Source: an uncultured Rubrobacteraceae bacterium
GTDB taxonomy: Bacteria > Actinomycetota > Rubrobacteria > Rubrobacterales > Rubrobacteraceae
Direction: 5' to 3'
NCBI GenBank assembly: GCA_902806105.1
Contig: CADCVI010000067.1
Location: 1 to 44,098 of the forward strand
Length of the DNA stretch: 44,098 nucleotides
The notes under the pieces are model-generated. The model had not been told where the DNA came from. It made no database searches and saw only the letters and a list, made by a program, of their open reading frames with translations. The translations under genes and the position numbers were made by a program. Position 1 is the first letter of the stretch; each line of letters begins with the position of its first letter. This document shows positions 41,239 through 44,098 of the stretch, piece by piece.

Positions 41239-43668
41239 CTAGGTTCCGGTCCTCCGTTGGAGTCGAGCCTGGCTTGCTGTCAGGGCTTCGGCGGTGGCGT
41301 GCTCCAGCGTCATCGCCCGTCCTCGCCGCCACTCCTCTTCGAAGGTCGCCTCGCCCAGAGCATCCCTGGATGCGGCGAGGACGCGGTCTTGCAGGGCCAC
41401 GTCCGGGACGTACCGATAGGGGGGGGAGCCCGTCGCCCTGAGCGCAGTCTCGGCCGCGCCCAGGAGCCGGACCGCCGTGGCGTCTCGACCGTGTAGCCCC
41501 GCTACCTGTCCCAGGGCCTTTACGAAGTAGGCGGCGTTGAGCACGTCACGGACCTCGTCGGCGAGGGTGAGGCCCTCGGAGAGGTACTCCGCCGCCCGGT
41601 CGAGATCCCCCCCTTCGAGAGCGAGGAGCCCGAGGTTATAGAGGGCCTGGTGGGCCGCGATCCGGTCCCCGGCCTCGCGTGCCGTCGCGAGGCCCTCGAG
41701 GAAGCACTTCTTCGCCTGCTCGTGCTCCCCCTTCAGGAACGGTTCCAGGCCGAGGTAGGTGAGGGCTAGAGCTTCGCCCCACTTCTCGTCCGCGGCCCGG
41801 TAGAGGCGCAGGCTCTCCTCGATACGCGCCCTGGCCCGCTCGCCGTCGCGGCCCGCCGCGTCCACGAGGCCGAGGAGCATCAGCCCGATCGCCTGCGCGA
41901 GAGCGTCGCGCGTCTTGCGAGAGAGCCTGAGCCCTTCCTCGAGGGCCGGGAGCGCCGAATCGAGGTTGCCCTCGGACCAGGCGTAGGTCCCGATGGTCAG
42001 GTTGGCCTGGGCCCTTCGCGCGGGGTAGATGTCGTCGCCCGGCAGGTCGCCGCTCTCCAGCGCCTCCTCCATCCAGCGCCGGGCCTCGCCCTGGAGCCCG
42101 GTAACCCACCAGTAGCGCCAGAACGCCCACGTCAGGCTTATCGCCCGGTCCGTGTCCCCGCGGTCCAGGAGGAGGCGCATCGCCACGCGGAAGTTGTACT
42201 GCTCGCGCCGCGTGCGGTCGAACCACTCGACCTGATCCCGGCCCATCAAGAGCGGTCCGGCCTCGAGGGCCAGCGCGTGGTAGTGCTCGGTGTGCCGAAC
42301 ACGGGCTGCCTCGGCCGTCCCGTCTTCCTCTAGGCGCTCCAGCGCGTACTGGCGCACCGGCTCAAGCATCCCGTATCGTGTCTCCCGGCCGTCCGGGCTT
42401 TGTTCGGTCGTTACCAGCGACTGCTCCGTCAGCCCCCACAAGAGCCCCAATACTTCCCCGGCTTCTATTCCGTCCTCCGCTCCGACGGCCTCCGCCGCTT
42501 CCAGCGTAAAACCGCCCGCGAAGACCGACAACCTCCGGAAGAGCTCCCTCTCTCCCTCGGAGAGCAGCCCATAGCTCCAGTCCAGCGTCGCGCGCATCGT
42601 GCGCTGGCGCTCGGGGAGATCCCGCGCCCAGCCGGCCGACAGGGCCTGGTTCAGCCTGGAGAGCAGCGCCGTGGGGCCAAGAAACCTCGCTCGCGCAGCC
42701 GCCAGTTCCAGCGCCAGCGGCAGGCCGTCGAGGCGCCAGCAGATCGCCGCGACGGAGGCTGCGTTCTGACGGGTAAGCTCGAAGGCGGGAGAAGCTGTCC
42801 GGGCGCGATCCACGAAGAGCTCGACCGCCGGCGCGCTGCCCACGTCTTCGAGGTCCGGCACGTGGTTGGGGTCGGGCACCTCCAGGGGGCCGACGGGGTA
42901 TTCTTGCTCGCCCCGGACCCTGAGCGGCGCCCGGCTGGTGACGAGGATGGAGAGGTTGGGACAGGCTTCGATCAGCTCGGCTACCCCGGACGCCGCTCCT
43001 AGCAGGTGCTCGAAGTTGTCGAGCACCAGAAGAACTTTCTTCTCCCGCAGGTGAGCCTTGAGGGCTTCGCTCGACGGTAGGCCCTCGACGTCCCTCAGGG
43101 CTAGAGCACGCGCGATCGTCGGGAGGACGAGCGAGGAATCCTTCAGCGGCGCGAGAGCGACGAAGACCACCCCGTCGCGGAAGAGCCCCGCCGTTTCCCG
43201 GGCGGCCTGGAGCGCGAGGCGGGTCTTGCCGACCCCGCCGGTCCCGGTGAGCGTGAAGAGCCTGCACATCTTCCGGCCCAACAGTCCCGATATCTCCTCC
43301 ACCTCCCGCCTCCGTCCCAGGAGGGGGGTCGGCGGTACGGGAAGGACAGGGACTACGGCCATATCCGGGGCGGGAGCGTCGGCGCCACGTCCGGGGACCG
43401 CCGACAGGAGGGACGCGCGCTCGGCGTCCGGGAGATCCAGAGCATCCGCCAGGGAGCGGACGGTGTGCGGATAGGGACGCCTCCTCTCGCCCCGTTCCAG
43501 GGCGCTCACGCCCTTGGCGGTCAGCCCCGCCCTCGCGGCCAGCTCCTCCTGCGTCAGCCCCGCGGCCTCGCGGAGCTGCCTGAGCTTTGCTCCGAACGGC
43601 GCGCCGAGATTGCTGTTTGTGCCTCGGCCGGCCGGGTCCGGCCGACAGTTGACGCTCTCCTTCTCCAT
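41239..43668 (-). CDS. XRE-HTH / NB-ARC ATPase / TPR regulator (AfsR/BREFELDIN-type STAND protein)
   Basis: The 809-residue protein begins with an XRE helix-turn-helix (residues 28-80, L-R-E-A-A-G-L-T-Q-E-E-L-A-A-R-A-G-L-T). An NB-ARC/STAND ATPase follows with Walker A T-G-T-G-G-V-G-K-T (141-149), Walker B V-L-L-V-L-D-N-F-E-H, G-L-P-L-A-L-E-L-A-A-A, and a C-terminal run of TPR repeats (from about residue 490 to 740). STAND regulators use ATP and a sensed ligand to switch oligomeric state; this arrangement is common in actinobacterial transcription regulators. No target gene is obvious; the divergent GNAT gene is a candidate. The ATG at 43668 has a weak ribosome-binding site. Confidence 0.9.
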   Translation of the reverse strand: MEKESVNCRPDPAGRGTNSNLGAPFGAKLRQLREAAGLTQEELAARAGLTAKGVSALERGERRRPYPHTVRSLADALDLPDAERASLLSAVPGRGADAPAPDMAVVPVLPVPPTPLLGRRREVEEISGLLGRKMCRLFTLTGTGGVGKTRLALQAARETAGLFRDGVVFVALAPLKDSSLVLPTIARALALRDVEGLPSSEALKAHLREKKVLLVLDNFEHLLGAASGVAELIEACPNLSILVTSRAPLRVRGEQEYPVGPLEVPDPNHVPDLEDVGSAPAVELFVDRARTASPAFELTRQNAASVAAICWRLDGLPLALELAAARARFLGPTALLSRLNQALSAGWARDLPERQRTMRATLDWSYGLLSEGERELFRRLSVFAGGFTLEAAEAVGAEDGIEAGEVLGLLWGLTEQSLVTTEQSPDGRETRYGMLEPVRQYALERLEEDGTAEAARVRHTEHYHALALEAGPLLMGRDQVEWFDRTRREQYNFRVAMRLLLDRGDTDRAISLTWAFWRYWWVTGLQGEARRWMEEALESGDLPGDDIYPARRAQANLTIGTYAWSEGNLDSALPALEEGLRLSRKTRDALAQAIGLMLLGLVDAAGRDGERARARIEESLRLYRAADEKWGEALALTYLGLEPFLKGEHEQAKKCFLEGLATAREAGDRIAAHQALYNLGLLALEGGDLDRAAEYLSEGLTLADEVRDVLNAAYFVKALGQVAGLHGRDATAVRLLGAAETALRATGSPPYRYVPDVALQDRVLAASRDALGEATFEEEWRRGRAMTLEHATAEALTASQARLQRRTGT

Positions 43669-43762
43669 ATCCGAAGCCTACCAGCGCCACGATCCCGATA
43701 AATCCCTCATGTGGACTATTTCGAGGATGTTCGGGGAGGGACGCCTCCGAGCCTCATTCGAT

Positions 43763-43805
43763 CCCCACGCCCCTACCACATTCTTGCTGTGGGAGGGGCG
43801 TGGGG
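43763..43805. repeat. 18-bp hairpin in the divergent promoter region
   Basis: CCCCACGCCCCTACCACA (43763-43780) and its complement (43788-43805) differ by one base and enclose TTCTTGC. There is no T-tail. It lies between the STAND regulator and the GNAT gene, so it may be a palindromic repeat element or an operator rather than a terminator. Confidence 0.6.
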
Positions 43806-43885
43806 GTGTTGTGGATGGCCCTTGCGGTCGCCGGACAGCAGGCTTGCGGCAGAGATGTTTGGCGCGAGCTAGAGGAGAGAAGACC

Positions 43886-44098
43886 GTGGGGCAGAAGACT
43901 ACCGATCGGGGCACATGGTTGGACGGGCTGGAGATCGGGGCGCTGGATGCCTCCGAGATCGAGGAGGTCCTCGACGTTCTCGCGCGCGGGATGCGGGACA
44001 ACCCCCTCCACGTCGCCGCTTTTGGAGCAGACCCGGAGCATCGGCGGAGGAGCTTCCACCGGCTGGTGGCCGCGGCATTCTCTGTCAAGGACCTCTCG
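43886..44098 (+). CDS. Probable GNAT acetyltransferase, 3' end cut by the window
   Basis: Only the first 71 residues are seen: L-D-A-S-E-I-E-E-V-L-D-V-L-A-R-G-M-R-D-N-P-L-H-V-A-A-F-G-A-D-P-E-H-R follows a short N-terminus. The helix with R-G-M-x-D-N-P and the following A-F-G-x-D-P-E-x-R are typical N-terminal segments of actinobacterial GNAT-family acetyltransferases; the acetyl-CoA motif lies beyond the window. GTG at 43886 has AGAGGAG upstream. Divergent from the STAND regulator. Confidence 0.55.
   Translation, partial: MGQKTTDRGTWLDGLEIGALDASEIEEVLDVLARGMRDNPLHVAAFGADPEHRRRSFHRLVAAAFSVKDLS

Noticed and set aside
1..44098. CRISPR array, rRNA genes or replication origin
   Set aside because: No regularly spaced repeats, rRNA-like segments or DnaA-box clusters were seen on reading the window.

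Overview
This 44 kb window is very GC-rich. It has dense, overlapping operons and many GTG and TTG starts. Several features together suggest a deep-branching actinobacterium of the Rubrobacter type: a deazaflavin (F420)-type oxidoreductase, cydABDC, a homodimeric AceE-like pyruvate dehydrogenase E1, WhiG/FliA-like and sigma70-like promoters, and Drr-type ABC exporters. The assignment is an inference from gene content and style, not a search result.

Layout. 1-5.5 kb: the end of a DUF192 lipoprotein; a GalT-like/RidA pair; a secreted GH16 glucanase behind a class I cyclic-di-GMP riboswitch; divergent marR and MBL-fold genes; a small membrane protein. 5.6-9.5 kb: an SDR gene, a Drr-type ABC exporter (one ATPase, two permeases) and a deazaflavin-dependent reductase. 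9.5-9.85 kb: a rhodanese gene with an in-frame TGA at a conserved Cys position, followed by a hairpin that fits the bacterial SECIS pattern, so it may encode a selenoprotein. 10.4-12.3 kb: a MacB-type ABC pair. 12.3-13.0 kb: a decayed MntA/HepT toxin-antitoxin pair. 13.2-15.6 kb: a MarR regulator and a 14-TM drug efflux pump. 15.7-18.5 kb: a histidine-rich membrane protein with an internal duplication, a PASTA-like lipoprotein coupled to a potassium channel, and an 82-residue protein with three PGYG repeats.

18.7-25.7 kb is an integrated island. An intact tRNA-Ser(GGA) sits at one end and a 62-bp copy of its 3' half (58/62 identical) at the other. An integrase C-terminal remnant lies beside the tRNA and an IS5-type transposase remnant near the far end. 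The cargo is an IclR regulator diverging from an operon of a frameshifted formaldehyde-activating-enzyme (Fae) family gene, an enolase-superfamily dehydratase/racemase, an aldehyde dehydrogenase and an iron-dependent alcohol dehydrogenase. This looks like a catabolic module for an alcohol, aldehyde or sugar-acid substrate.

25.8-44 kb is mostly core metabolism: a methyltransferase, an AceE-like E1, CorA, two-subunit class I fumarase, a CoA-transferase remnant, a GST, the cytochrome bd operon cydABDC (minus strand), an aldo/keto reductase, a large HTH/NB-ARC/TPR regulator, and the start of a probable GNAT acetyltransferase. Between these lie eroded fragments (histidine kinase, SDR).

The items most worth a second look are the possible Sec-containing rhodanese, the c-di-GMP riboswitch with a WhiG/FliA-like promoter in front of a secreted glucanase, the tRNA-Ser island with its Fae-family operon, and the duplicated D-x2-W-H...PPH membrane protein.
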